A stretch of 64,000 nucleotides of DNA from Phialophora verrucosa. Its lineage: Eukaryota > Ascomycota > Eurotiomycetes > Chaetothyriales > Herpotrichiellaceae. This document shows, in pieces, positions 10,863-21,459 of this stretch. Both the position numbers and the translations under genes were made by a program. The stretch lies in the NCBI GenBank assembly GCA_002099365.1, contig MSED01000001.1, forward strand, positions 2,356,001-2,420,000. Reading direction: 5' to 3'. Below the pieces are notes generated by a model. The model saw only the letters and a program-made list of their open reading frames with translations. It did no database searches and had not been told where the DNA came from. How positions within the stretch are numbered: position 1 is the stretch's first letter; every line of letters begins with the position of its first letter.

Positions 10863-13800
10863 TTTGACGAGGGAGATTGGCGGCGAGGATTGGAGGGAAA
10901 GCCACAGTTTTTCTGCCTTGATGTTGACGCTGACGCTGACAATTGAACGAGGTCCGGAGAGATTCGGAGCTCTACTGCTTAGGTCAAGTGAAATTCTTAT
11001 CCTGTTTGCTGGGTTTGGCTGCCCGTGCCAGCCGCGACTGCGCCCAATCGGGAGTGAAATCTTCAAACGACAAAGTCGGTATCATCGAAGCCGCACCAGG
11101 AGCGGACAGCGACTTGTCAGGTCCAGGATACAGTGGCCTTCCTGGGTGATTGGGGCCTGTCCTTAGATTTTGCTTGGGCCTCAACACCGACGGACCAAGC
11201 ATTAATCCTCAGACCTCGAACAGAATTCTCATTCCAAGATATACTGTAACTAATTGCCCACGGCCCAGCTTTTGGCGTCTGACCTGGAGTCTGGCACGTC
11301 ACGAAAGCCTAGGGTTCGTGCGCAGTCGTCATCTGCTGACATAGAGAGCAAGCCAGATGGTGCCTTCCCGCTACAGAACCCCCCAGAGGAGCCAGATTAC
11401 AGATCAGCGATCGAGACATTCGGCTTCTCCTATATTGGAGAACAACGAGAGACGGGTCTCAGAAATCGACTACATCTTTGCTGGCAAGCTCTTGCTTCAA
11501 AGCGGCGCAGTTGTCCTATGTAGTCTTCTGAACTCTTACAGAAGGAAGGTCGTCTGGAAGCATTGCCTTGGGGCCCTCAGGATTCGGATCTGAACGGGTG
11601 AGGGGGCTGAGGCAGTGCAAGCATGATTCCCGGAACAATGTGTGTGTCTCTTTGAGTGTTTGAGTGACCGTGTGATAGAATCATGACTCGTGCTTGTCCG
11701 CGTGAGTCTGGCTGTGTACTTTCAAAGTTCCTGGGGTCCGTGGCTAGTGTTCGCGATATGTGGCTTTACAAAGGTGGGCGGAGAAAAGTTCCGGACTGCG
11801 AGGAATGTAACTGCTCCTGACAAACTTAATATCAGGTTCCGCCTCTCCAGAATATGCAGAAATATTCTGGCAGGTGATTGTTCGACAGCAGCAAGACTTG
11901 GCAGTCACTGGCGCTTCATCCAGAGAGACCGGATGTTAATCCATACCAACCAGTCGATTTAGATCGAGTCTCTCCAGTATAACAGGAATATCGTATAAAT
12001 ATTGCCCGTAGCGTTGTATAGGATGTTCTTTCATTCAGACTTCGTGGAAGAGGTCCGAATCGCCTCTGTCATTTTGTGGTCATTGACTCTCTGAGTCGAA
12101 GATTTCGGAGGGTGATATTTGTCATTTGACCTCGGCCACACAGACTATTTTCGACAATGGCAAATGGGAAAGAGGTCCTTGCAACATGTTACTCTGTACC
12201 GAGTACCGTGCACTCTATACTCCTGGCACAGGCCCGGGAACAAAAAGGGGTACATGGCGAGGTCAGTTGTGGGCGATGCTACATAGTACCGAGTACGTAC
12301 GTATAAATGGCTTTATCGAGGAGATTAGCGACACCACGTGTGGTTCGTGGTAAAACGGAAATGATCAGCAAGTGACGATCCTTCCTTGCTAGAAGCTGCC
12401 GGCTAACCGTTGTGCTGTTCTCTTCAGATTGCTGTGTTTGCTCCCTCACCAGGGCTTGTACGGCTGGCCGTCCACGAAGTTGGATGTTCTTCAGGCCGAG
12501 ATTTTTCGGCGAACAGGCTGTTAAGGCTCTCTGAAAGGGTCAAGCAGCACATCCGGACACCCACCGATAAGGTTGCGGGGGATGATTGCCTGTGCGCAAG
12601 TGGGAGGATAAAGGCCCCAGTGCGCCCCTCAATGGAGAAGGAGCGAGTGGTTTGACAGGCGCGCCCCTTTCTGCAGCGCGGATATGAAAGCAGGCGGGTG
12701 GAAGCCGCAGACGGGGATCGGGCGCTGCACCAGGCCCTGTCTCTAGCCACCGGTCTTAAGACGCGACCGGCCAATTTCTCTTTCTGCGCGACTTGTTCTC
12801 GCTTCCCATCTTGCTCTGAACTGAAGTCGGCTTTCTGCGCCTTCCATTGGCACCTGAAATTCCTTGGGCAGGCCCGGCGCGCCTCGTTTGCCCTTGGAGA
12901 GCCACTCGGCTCTCGACCCCCGACATGGCCTACTCTTCAACCAACGCATCCCTGGGACGCGGTGAGAGAACAAAGGTTGCGCCAGCAACTAGCCCAGCCG
13001 AGGGAAGTATCGTTCGCGAGCACCTGTCTGAACAACAAATTTCGGGATCGACTGCAGTTACATTCCCTACTATTTTGGGAAGAGGACCACGATTGTGGTA
13101 GCTGCATCAGTCACTATCGACCCAAACCTAGTTCAAGACGGTGTTGGGACCGCAATGCATGCCGTGACAGCGAAGATCTGCAACTGTATTCCGAAGGGTC
13201 GACCAGGCCAGACACCTGACTGCAGTCGGCTGGTTGTTTGGCCTGCCAGTGATATTCGAGGGAAAAGTCTCGCTTGTCCTTTGTCACTGGCAGCTCGTAC
13301 GATAACAGGCCTGGGTGCTGGGGCCTCGTAATCCGTTCTAGGACATTTAGTTAAAGGCGCTGGACAGGGGAGTGCCCAAACCAACCCGCTTCGTTAGACA
13401 AGTTTGAGTGGGTGGGACCTCCACTTCGGAGACACCAAGAGTTCAGAGACCAAACGACCCAGAACCGGACCTCTTCCTCGATTCTGTGCCCCGACCTCAC
13501 CACCGACCCTCAGTGTTTGTCCACCCTCTAGACTGCCGTTGTCTTTCCCAGATCCCGCACTTCTCTTTCCACCTCTACGATCAATCAGGGTGAACTCGTC
13601 CTCACCGTGCCGCTCGCCTCGTCTGCACCTTCCCGCGACTCGGAACTCCCCATTGGAGCTTTGGTGGTACCCCCGGCAATTATCCACCGTATCCCTGATA
13701 CCTGGCTCGTTTGAGCTCCTGCGCCCCGATCATCGCCCACACCGTTCCAGCATCGAAGACACAGCGATTCCTTTGTGCGCGCCGCCTCGAACGGCTCCAT

Positions 13801-13867
13801 CCGTCCCAGCTGAAGTTGTTGCGAGCTTCCATCGTGTCTTGGTCCGGAAAGGACCTCACCCGGCACC
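10863..13867. other. 3 kb without a recognisable gene, upstream of G-beta
   Basis: This stretch separates the divergent DUF423 and G-beta genes. The longest frames (12698-13219 and 13404-13883 on plus) have no recognisable domain. Two copies of the 11-mer GTACCGAGTAC lie at 12196-12206 and 12286-12296. The last 400 bases before the G-beta ATG are C/T-rich, as expected for a fungal promoter and long leader. I see nothing else that I can support. Confidence 0.5.
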
Positions 13868-15160
13868 ATGTCGTCCGACTTGACTGGAGAGCAAATGCAG
13901 GCCAAAATCACGGCTGCGAGAAGAGAAGCAGAAGGTCTGAAGGACAAGATTAAGCGCAAGAAGGATGATTTGGCAGATACAAGCTGTAAGTTGCGGGACA
14001 CGTCGAGAATGACTGCGAGGACGGATTGCTAATCAAGACTGCTGCATCCAGTGCGACAAGTCGCCCTCAACAATACCGAAGCCTTGCCACGGATAGGCAT
14101 GAAGCCTCGACGGAACCTCAAAGGCCATCTCGCCAAAATCTATGCCATGCACTGGTCGACGGATCGCCGGCATTTGGTCTCCGCATCTCAAGACGGCAAG
14201 CTCATTATCTGGGACGCCTATACAACCAACAAAGTTCACGCCATTCCCCTGCGCTCCTCCTGGGTCATGACCTGCGCGTACGCTCCCAGCGGGAACTATG
14301 TCGCCTGCGGCGGTCTCGACAACATTTGCTCAATCTACAATCTTTCCACGCGGGAAGGTCCCACACGCGTTGCCCGTGAACTGTCTGGCCACTCCGGTTA
14401 CCTCTCGTGCTGTCGCTTTGTCAATGACAGGAAAATTATCACTTCGTCTGGCGACATGACCTGTATGATGTGGGATATTGAGACGGGCTCTAAAGTCACC
14501 GAGTTTGCGGATCACTTGGGCGATGTAATGAGCATCAGCATCAACCCAACAAATGCAAATATTTTCGTCAGCGGCGCGTGCGACGCTTTCGCCAAGTTAT
14601 GGGATGTGCGAACCGGGAAGGCTGTTCAAACATTTGCCGGTCATGAATCCGACATTAACGCCATTCAATTCTTCCCGGATGGAAATGCCTTTGGAACTGG
14701 CTCGGATGACGCCTCATGCAAGCTATTCGATATCAGAGCTGACCGGGAGTTGATGTCCTATCAGGTTTGTTTGAGTCGACATCTTGGATGCGGGATTGTG
14801 CTGATAATGTGTTCAGAATGACCAAGTCCTTTGCGGCATCACCTCTGTCGCTTTCTCGGTTTCCGGCCGCTTGCTCTTCGCTGGTTATGATGACTTTGAA
14901 TGCAAGGTTCGTATCGAGGCTGTGTATATATCCTCGATCCAATACTAATGGTGTTTCCTAGGTCTGGGATACTCTTCGCGGCGATAAAGTCGGTTCATTG
15001 AATGGCCACGAGAACCGCGTCAGCTGCCTTGGTGTTAGCAACGATGGGATCAGCTTATGTACTGGTTCATGGGATTCTCTGGTAAGCCAATATTTCCGCT
15101 GGCCCACAAACAAAACGTGCTAACTCGATTGTTTCTCAGCTCAAGATCTGGGCTTGGTAA
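13868..15160 (+). CDS. sfaD: Heterotrimeric G-protein beta subunit (SfaD/Gpb1 type)
   Basis: Five exons (13868-13985, 14052-14764, 14817-14906, 14962-15081, 15140-15160) give 353 residues, the usual length. The N-terminal helix (about residues 1-45, charged) forms the coiled coil with G-gamma. Seven WD40 blades follow, with repeat ends such as LIIWDAY, CMMWDIE, AKLWDVR and the final LKIWAW. Intron 3 has a textbook TACTAA branch point. In fungi the beta-gamma dimer relays receptor signals to MAPK and cAMP pathways at the plasma membrane and controls growth, conidiation and mating. The last coding exon is only 21 nt. The ATG was chosen because MSSDLTGEQMQAKI aligns with fungal G-beta starts. 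Confidence 0.95.
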
Positions 15161-16004
15161 TCAGGGCGCCATGGAGGCTATATTCTGTCACATCAATGAG
15201 AGCTAGCTCTGTGCTGTTCTCAACTTGGCGGGAACCCATCGTCATCATCATGATCAACAACAAAGTCGCTGTATCAGGAACCTCCCACCGCCAGCTTTCG
15301 ACGATTTCTCACGTGCTTCCCACTGACTTGGACTGATGATGGGGGCCCGAAGACCATTATTGTGCTTTTAAAACCACCCGGGAAAACCTTTGACTGGATA
15401 AACCTCTTTGCGAGTGGGGAATTCGAGGAACAGGCGAAGCTATGGCTTACGGATGGATGGTCGTATTATTCTTGCCCTCAGAAATCGATTGCAGCAGCAG
15501 GGAGACACACAGCGCGCGTTGTTTGAAAGTCTACGACTGTCATGACCACCGGTACTGGGTGCGGGCGGAGTTCATTTTTGTTCCATGTGCATTGCTGTCC
15601 GCACATCGAGCACACTGCCCTGTCTTGTCCCTTTCTCGCAGAACGAAAAAAATGGCTATTTGCCAGAATCCACCACCCTTGTTTCGAGTCCTTGGAATGA
15701 GCAGTACGGCAGCAGCACGGCAGACATCTTTTCTTTTCCCCGATAGCGGTGTTGAGTGCTCCGCAGGGAGGCAGAAGAAAGACCAAAAAGTTGAACAATT
15801 CGACATTTCAGAACTCACGTCTTGATTATGTTTGTTGTTCCATTTTCTTTTTCAAATTTTTAATCAGGCTTTGCTTTTACCTTTGTGCTCTGGAGCAAAG
15901 TAATTCGTACGAGCTGAAGTAGACTACATACAGGATACAGTAGTAGTGTCGGGGAAACGACGACACGAAGCTCGACAGTCCTCGGAGCCAGGGTGGACGA
16001 GCAA

Positions 16005-16033
16005 TCGATCTCGATCTCGACCTCGACCTCGAC
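16005..16033. repeat. TCGAYC hexanucleotide tandem repeat
   Basis: About five imperfect copies of TCGATC/TCGACC run head to tail. It is not in a coding frame that I can support. Confidence 0.75.
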
Positions 16034-16200
16034 ACATCGAAACATCGAACTATGTATGTCCATCTGTCAGAACAGAGGACCCAGGACGGAGGACGGAGTA
16101 CGGAGGTCGTCGACGTGAATGGTTTTGTCGTGTGCTCGTATTCGCACTCGTACTCGTATTGTATTGAGGACTTTGTTTATACAATCCCCGTCGTCGCGAC

Positions 16201-16212
16201 TGTATGTATGTA

Positions 16213-16290
<78 letters not shown>
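16201..16290. repeat. (TGTA)4 followed by (TG)36 microsatellite
   Basis: Four TGTA units (16201-16216), then TA and 72 bases of perfect TG dinucleotide repeat (16219-16290). It is by far the longest simple repeat in the window and lies between the 3' ends of convergent genes. Length polymorphism between strains is likely. Confidence 0.97.
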
Positions 16291-16291
<1 letters not shown>

Positions 16292-16806
16292 CAGTGGCTG
16301 TTGTGGATGCCTTTATCCAAGACTACTCCCGTATAGTATGGTGCGACTTGACGCATGCGTGGTAGCAGCATTACGACGAGCACGAGACCAAGGCAAACAA
16401 ATCTAATCTTGCCGTCTGCGGTGGGCATAGCTGAGGTTCAGCGATTTCCAAATGGATGTAGGTACTACTGTACTGTACGCGGCGCAGTCTTGTGGTGGTC
16501 AATCGATTCCAGTTCTGTATGTCTGCCTGTCTGTACACACTCCATGATACCGCTGCCGCTTGCGCCAATGACGCCCGATTCCAACGGACAGAACAAAAAA
16601 AAAACAATCCCAACGGCGCCTGGGACATGAAAACGACCTCGGCCTCTCTTGCAGACCGCGGTTCTTACCACCTCCTTCCTCCTTATCCTCGTGGAGCGCC
16701 CGACCAGATCCGTGACATGAAGTGCTACTTGTAGAGCAGCCCCCCTGGTGCCGTCTACCCCGATCATCCACTCGCGACAGACCGGCCGTTGCATTTCTCA
16801 CCCACC

Positions 16807-17541
16807 CTAGCAAGCGCAACCATCCCTCTCCTGATCCAGATTGATATTGATGGGATCCGAAAAGTCGCCTCCATACTCCTCACTCTCTTCCTGCGCCAGG
16901 GCGTTTCTGGCAATCACTTCAAACGCCTGCTCCACATTGATACTCTCCTTGGCGCTGGTCTCAAAGTACGGCATCTGCCCCCGACTCTGACAATATTGCT
17001 GCGCTCGCTTCTGGCTGACCATCCTTCGATCCTCGCCCATGTCGATCTTGTTGCCCAGAACCACAAACGGGAAACTCTCTGGGTCACGGGGGCTGGCTTG
17101 AATGAGGAATTCATCGCGCCAGCTGTCTAGGGTTTCGAAGGACTTTGTGCTGTTGACGTCGTAGACGAGCACGCAGCAGTCGGCGCCGCGGTAAAAGGCG
17201 ACGCCGAGAGACTGGAAGCGCTCTTGGCCGGCGGTGTCCCAGAGTTGAAGCGTCACAATGCGGTCGTCGACCGTGACTTCTTTGGTGAGGAAGTCGGCGC
17301 CAATGGTGGCTTTGTAGGAGGTGGAGAATTTCTTGTTGACCTGTGAGGGAGTTAGCACAGCGGGCTCTATGGCCAGTGATTGAGAGGTACTCATACATAT
17401 TGATTCATTAAGCTGGTCTTGCCGACACCGCTGTCGCCTAGGATGATCACCTGCGCGGACGACTTGTTAGCTTGGATGTGACTGCGATAAAGCTGAGTGG
17501 TGGATAGGTACCTTCAATAACACCTTCTTCCTCGACGCCAT
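16807..17541 (-). CDS. ypt7: Rab7-family GTPase Ypt7
   Basis: Three exons (17541-17512, 17450-17397, 17340-16807; introns 61 and 56 bp) encode 205 residues. All Rab motifs are visible: P-loop GDSGVGKT, switch I with YKATIGADF (Rab7-specific), WDTAGQERFQSLG, GNKID, ETSAK, and a C-terminal CAC for double geranylgeranylation. Ypt7 recruits HOPS and drives homotypic vacuole fusion and fusion of autophagosomes and late endosomes with the vacuole. The start MASRKKVLLK is the normal Ypt7 start, and the intron after LLK sits in the position common in ascomycete ypt7 genes. The gene is divergent from atg16, 552 bp away. Confidence 0.96.
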
Positions 17542-18093
17542 GGCTGGTAGAGTCTGTATTCTCCTCTCTTTGCTGTCGAGCAGAGATTGCGAGAGGCTCT
17601 TGCAGGTGTCGCTCCCTCGCCTTCAGCTCAATTACCCTGCGGCCGCGAAACTGGTGGAGTTTGGCCGGGAAGAGGTCACGCGCAGTGCGGAGGTTGTCAG
17701 AACAAATACAATGACAGCAGACGGAGGCGATGGTTGCCTGGTAGGTGAAGGCAGGTGGCTTGCTTCTGGATTGTTGGGCGTGGGATGGCAAGCTTGGAGG
17801 TTGTGGTGTTTGATAGATCTTGCGACACACGATGCATCACCACAGACGTCAATCAACCACAGCCACCTTCCCGCTCCAGCCTCCAGCCTCACACCAGTGA
17901 CACCTCACCACAGCGGCTGGTAGAACAAGGAAGGTGAGCCGGATACGACACCTGCTTTGAGAGGCTTGTCCCCTTCTCAATATCCGACTCTCTCTGTCCC
18001 AGTCTCACGTTCCATCATCTTCGGGGCTTATCCTCTGGAATGATTCTAATTTGCGTGAAACAATGAGATGCCGATGACCAGTCCGACCCAACC
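17542..18093. promoter_or_regulatory. Shared divergent promoter region of ypt7 and atg16
   Basis: These 552 bp lie between the ATGs of two genes acting in one pathway (autophagy and vacuolar delivery), transcribed away from each other. No TATA box is obvious. The CTCTCTGTCCC-type pyrimidine stretch near 17985-18000 is promoter-like for atg16. Co-regulation is inference. Confidence 0.45.
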
Positions 18094-18735
18094 ATGGCAA
18101 CATGGAGAGAACAATACCTCGCTGCCTTGCAAGCCCGAGATCAGGTAGAGAAAGCCAACCTCGACCTCTACGAATACTGCACCAAACTGGCAGATGATAA
18201 AGCCGAATTAGAAAAGAAAGCCAGACTGGCAGAGAGATCGTCGGGAGCGGAAGATGCTCCTGCTGTGCCTGAACCTGTCACCACGCCGGGTTGGGGCATA
18301 AGGAGAGTCACGTCGCCAGCCGCACGTCCCGAGTCGCCAAATTCAAGCGCTGCGACACAGCTGGCGCAGCTGAGACAGGATCTGTCGAAAGCCCAAAGCG
18401 AGCGTGCAGACCTGCAGGCACGTCTGGACGCAGCACTCCGTGACCTGGATGCATTGAAAAGCAAAAGTAAAGTGGACGGCAAACGGATCACGCAGCTCAG
18501 CGCTTCCGTCAATCAATTGGCGATCAAAGTCCGGGACAGAGAGGAAGAGCTCCGCGGGAAAGCCAAATTGATCGAGGACGTCCAAGATGAGAACGTCACA
18601 CTGAACCTTCAGCTCAATATGGCAGAAGAACAGTCTGCAAAGCTGAAGAAGGAGAACCAAGAACTTGTGGACCGATGGATGGCCCGCATGGGCAAAGAGG
18701 CAGACAGGATGAATGAGGAAGGGAAATTTGGCTGA
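18094..18735 (+). CDS. atg16: Autophagy protein Atg16
   Basis: This is an intronless frame of 213 residues. The N-terminal helix (MATWREQYLAALQARDQ) corresponds to the Atg5-binding region. A Pro/Ser linker (about residues 50-85) follows, then a coiled coil over about residues 85-205 for dimerisation. The C-terminal stretch ENQELVDRWMARMGKEAD is the most conserved signature of fungal Atg16. Fungal Atg16 lacks the WD40 domain of animal ATG16L1, so this length is complete. It forms the Atg12-Atg5-Atg16 E3-like complex that directs Atg8 lipidation at the phagophore. The head-to-head neighbour ypt7 acts at the last step of the same pathway. Confidence 0.92.
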   Translation: MATWREQYLAALQARDQVEKANLDLYEYCTKLADDKAELEKKARLAERSSGAEDAPAVPEPVTTPGWGIRRVTSPAARPESPNSSAATQLAQLRQDLSKAQSERADLQARLDAALRDLDALKSKSKVDGKRITQLSASVNQLAIKVRDREEELRGKAKLIEDVQDENVTLNLQLNMAEEQSAKLKKENQELVDRWMARMGKEADRMNEEGKFG

Positions 18736-19476
18736 GGTGACTGTTCACAACGCTCAAAGCACGTGTCGAATTGAGTGTGGCTGTAGTCAGTCTGAGCTCT
18801 GAGCCTGGATTTTTGATCGCTGTCCTCGACGAAACCCGGTCGTCGGGACGCTTCCTCCTCCCAAGCAATCCAGCAGGGAGGCGATCAGCTACGTCCAGAA
18901 ATCGTCAGTGAAGCAGTCGGTGTCAAATCTGTCAAATCATGAAGGATATGCCCCGGCAGTCTGTTGCCAGTGGCCGCGCACGGCTCGATATGAGAGACCA
19001 TAACTCAGCTGTAAGTCGACCGTCAGACCTGTCTATGGCCGTCTCAATTATTGCAACAGGACTGACTTTGCAATAATATTAGGCCCCATGCAGATAACGG
19101 TGTATGAGCAGCAGGACGCCAACCACGCCGCCGCACACGCTAGAGAGACGCAGACTCCTGTGGTCAACTAATGTTCATTTCACCTTCTGCAGCGGCTTCA
19201 TATCCACTGGCTAAGACCAGAGTCTGATGTGTCACTTCTATCCTGAACCCCACAGGTTGCTGCTCGCTTTGTAGGGTATCTGCAAAGTGAAGTGCCCGTG
19301 CTCTACAAAGAGACTCATTAATCATCCAATCGCTTTCGCTATGCCAGGTCAAAAGTCCCAAAGCCCAGCACGAGTCGTCAATGCCTTGGCCAGCCGCCAG
19401 TACTATATCTGATCGTCTTCATCGCTTATGTGTTTCGCCATCTGATCCGTCGGCGCCAGTTCGTAGCCGTCAGCTC
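18736..19476. other. Intergenic region between convergent atg16 and dot1
   Basis: 740 bp with no supported reading frame. It carries the 3' flanks of two convergent genes. I see nothing else. Confidence 0.6.
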
Positions 19477-21114
19477 CTAACACTTCTCCGTCCCACCGAG
19501 ACCCTCCATAAAGGCTTGTAATTCCCTGGAATCCTTGCGTTGATGATACCATTTGCCTGGATCATCAGTCCAGCTTACCATAGAACTCCACCGCTGTTTT
19601 TCCACCACCCGCAGCACGTTGATCGGGTCGTTGACATTCGCGGCTTTGATCTGATGCGTCGGACTGCGGAACGGTTTGAGCGACACAATCTGGCATCCTT
19701 CCTTCAAATCGAGAAAGACGTATTTCAACTTATCATTCAACTCCGAGGTAAAAGCTTGGTTGTTGATCAAGATGACGTCGGCTCGCTTCAGGACTTCTCG
19801 GATCTGTTTGTTCTCTAGGAAATCACCGTGCACGAGGTGGATGGCCCCAGGTTTGATGCCCCAGAGACGACACCGAGCGGGGAATTCTGCGGCCTGGAGC
19901 TGGGCGAGCGTGTCGCAATTCTTCATCACTTCACAGCCCCATGATTCACAGCCTGTTTCCAGCGCGGCCTGGAGGACACAGTTGCCGACGCCAGAGCCCA
20001 GGTCGATGAAAACTTGGTCGGACTTGAGGTGCGTTTCCTTGAATATCTGACTCAGGAACTTGGGGAGGAGTTCGCCATAGACATTGTCCGAGAATCCCTC
20101 GTACTGTCGCACGAGGTTGACCCGAGGCGAGACCGTCCGAGCGTAGATCTGATTCTTGATTATGTGCTCCACCAATTTGAGATCGACGCGGCGCATCTGA
20201 TCCAGCTTTTTGGCGATCGTGCCATCCTTCCGCTTTTCCGCCACCAAAGCGTTGAATTTGTTGACCAAGCCAATGTATTTTGACTGAGCTCCCTGAGCGT
20301 TCGGGCGGCCTTTGAAGCCAAGAAGAGCCTGGTGGTGCAGTTGCTGTACGATGCCTGAGCCGTACCCTTCGCTTGTGACTATTTCTGCAGATGCACTATC
20401 GAGATAGTATTCTGCCACGATTTTCATGTTCGCTTCAATCTCGTCCAACGGTTTGAAGTCGGATTGGTCATTAGGCCTAACGAGCTGGTATTTTTCCGTC
20501 TGCAGAGAAGTAGGGTATTCCAACTCGATAGTAGGGCACTCCTCCTCGTGGGAATCCAAGATTTTGAAGAAGGCGGCGTATTGGTCATGGCTGTGCTCGA
20601 CGAGATTGTTGTTCGCAATGTCGTAGGCGTGCACCATGTGGAATCCCCCATCCTGCTCTTCCGAAAACGCTTGCACATCTCTCACTTTGCGGTTTTGGTC
20701 GATGCTGTCCTTGCGCTCGAGGCGGATGCGCTTCCGCGGCTGGGTGGCGTCGTCGTCGGTGTCGTCGTCGGAACTCGTCAACTTGGGCGTTGACACGGCG
20801 GGAGAGGCTCGCTTGGTTTGGTTTCGTCGTGCGTTCTTGATGCGCTCGATGGGCTCTCTGCTGCCTTGCCGCGAAGGCACTGACACCGGCGTGCTTGATT
20901 TTCGAGGGACACTTGCGGTCCGGGAATGGCCGTTGCTGAGTGGCTTCTGTGAGGCTGAAGTCGGTCTGGCGGGGCCTACGGATGGCGATGGTCTCGCGAC
21001 TGGCTTGAGCGTCGAGGTCACGGTCACAACCTTGGTAGCGATTTTGAGGGGAGCCTTTTTGGCCTTCATGGCAGAGAACGACAAGGGTCGCCCTTCGGTA
21101 GGCAGAGACCCCAT
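19477..21114 (-). CDS. dot1: Histone H3 lysine-79 methyltransferase Dot1
   Basis: A single exon of 545 residues from MGSLPTEGRP. Residues 1-150 are basic and low-complexity with an acidic DDDTDDD patch. The catalytic DOT1 domain covers about 190-540: YGELLPKF (346-353), the SAM-binding motif I DLGSGVGNC (371-379), ENK near 435, and NNQAF (451-455), which frames the lysine channel. It methylates H3K79 on nucleosomes and acts in telomeric silencing and the DNA-damage checkpoint. A further in-frame ATG at 21168 would add 18 hydrophobic residues (MRYLDQIVFF) and looks like leader sequence. It is transcribed in the same direction as pus4, 345 bp downstream of it. Confidence 0.95.
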   Translation of the reverse strand: MGSLPTEGRPLSFSAMKAKKAPLKIATKVVTVTSTLKPVARPSPSVGPARPTSASQKPLSNGHSRTASVPRKSSTPVSVPSRQGSREPIERIKNARRNQTKRASPAVSTPKLTSSDDDTDDDATQPRKRIRLERKDSIDQNRKVRDVQAFSEEQDGGFHMVHAYDIANNNLVEHSHDQYAAFFKILDSHEEECPTIELEYPTSLQTEKYQLVRPNDQSDFKPLDEIEANMKIVAEYYLDSASAEIVTSEGYGSGIVQQLHHQALLGFKGRPNAQGAQSKYIGLVNKFNALVAEKRKDGTIAKKLDQMRRVDLKLVEHIIKNQIYARTVSPRVNLVRQYEGFSDNVYGELLPKFLSQIFKETHLKSDQVFIDLGSGVGNCVLQAALETGCESWGCEVMKNCDTLAQLQAAEFPARCRLWGIKPGAIHLVHGDFLENKQIREVLKRADVILINNQAFTSELNDKLKYVFLDLKEGCQIVSLKPFRSPTHQIKAANVNDPINVLRVVEKQRWSSMVSWTDDPGKWYHQRKDSRELQAFMEGLGGTEKC

Positions 21115-21459
21115 GCTGAAGAGAGCGTGCGGCTGATAAAAAAAAACGATTTGGTCCAAATAGCGCAAGGAAAGAATGTATTATAGAATATGTGACATGG
21201 TAAATGGAAGGAAAAAAGCCGCAGTGAAGATGAAATCCAGCCGCACTGCCTTGCCTGTGGCACGAGAACAAGTTGGAGGTGGGATCGAGGGAAAAGAAGG
21301 CGGAAGAGGCGACCGCGGCGAGATCCCTGGAACCCCAAGTGAGGCGCCACGGCGTCCACCGTACTCGGTACTGTACCTTGCATTATGGTTCCTTGGCGTG
21401 CGTCATGCGTGCCCGTCTGATTGTGTGATCTGTGATACAAAAGTACAGACATACAGGTG
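21115..21459. other. Short intergenic region pus4-dot1
   Basis: 345 bp holding the 3' flank of pus4 and the dot1 promoter (both minus strand). One GTACTCGGTAC motif lies at 21361-21371. An A-rich run (AAAAAAAAC, 21138-21147) lies just upstream of the dot1 ATG. Confidence 0.5.

Larger units (their letters stand above)
15161..16806. other. Intergenic region between convergent G-beta and ypt7, repeat-rich
   Basis: It holds the 3' flanks of both genes. I see no supported gene. Simple repeats are clustered: a TCGAYC hexamer run (16005-16033), short GGACGGA and ACTCGT reiterations (16081-16160), TGTA repeats and a long TG run (listed separately). Confidence 0.6.

Noticed and set aside
21115..21168. 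Longer N-terminus of Dot1 starting at 21168
   Set aside because: The 18 extra residues are hydrophobic and unlike Dot1 starts; MGSLPTEG at 21114 is more plausible.
20585..21271. 228-codon minus frame overlapping dot1
   Set aside because: Same strand but different frame from Dot1; His/Arg-rich and without motif, while the Dot1 frame carries the conserved SAM-binding motifs.
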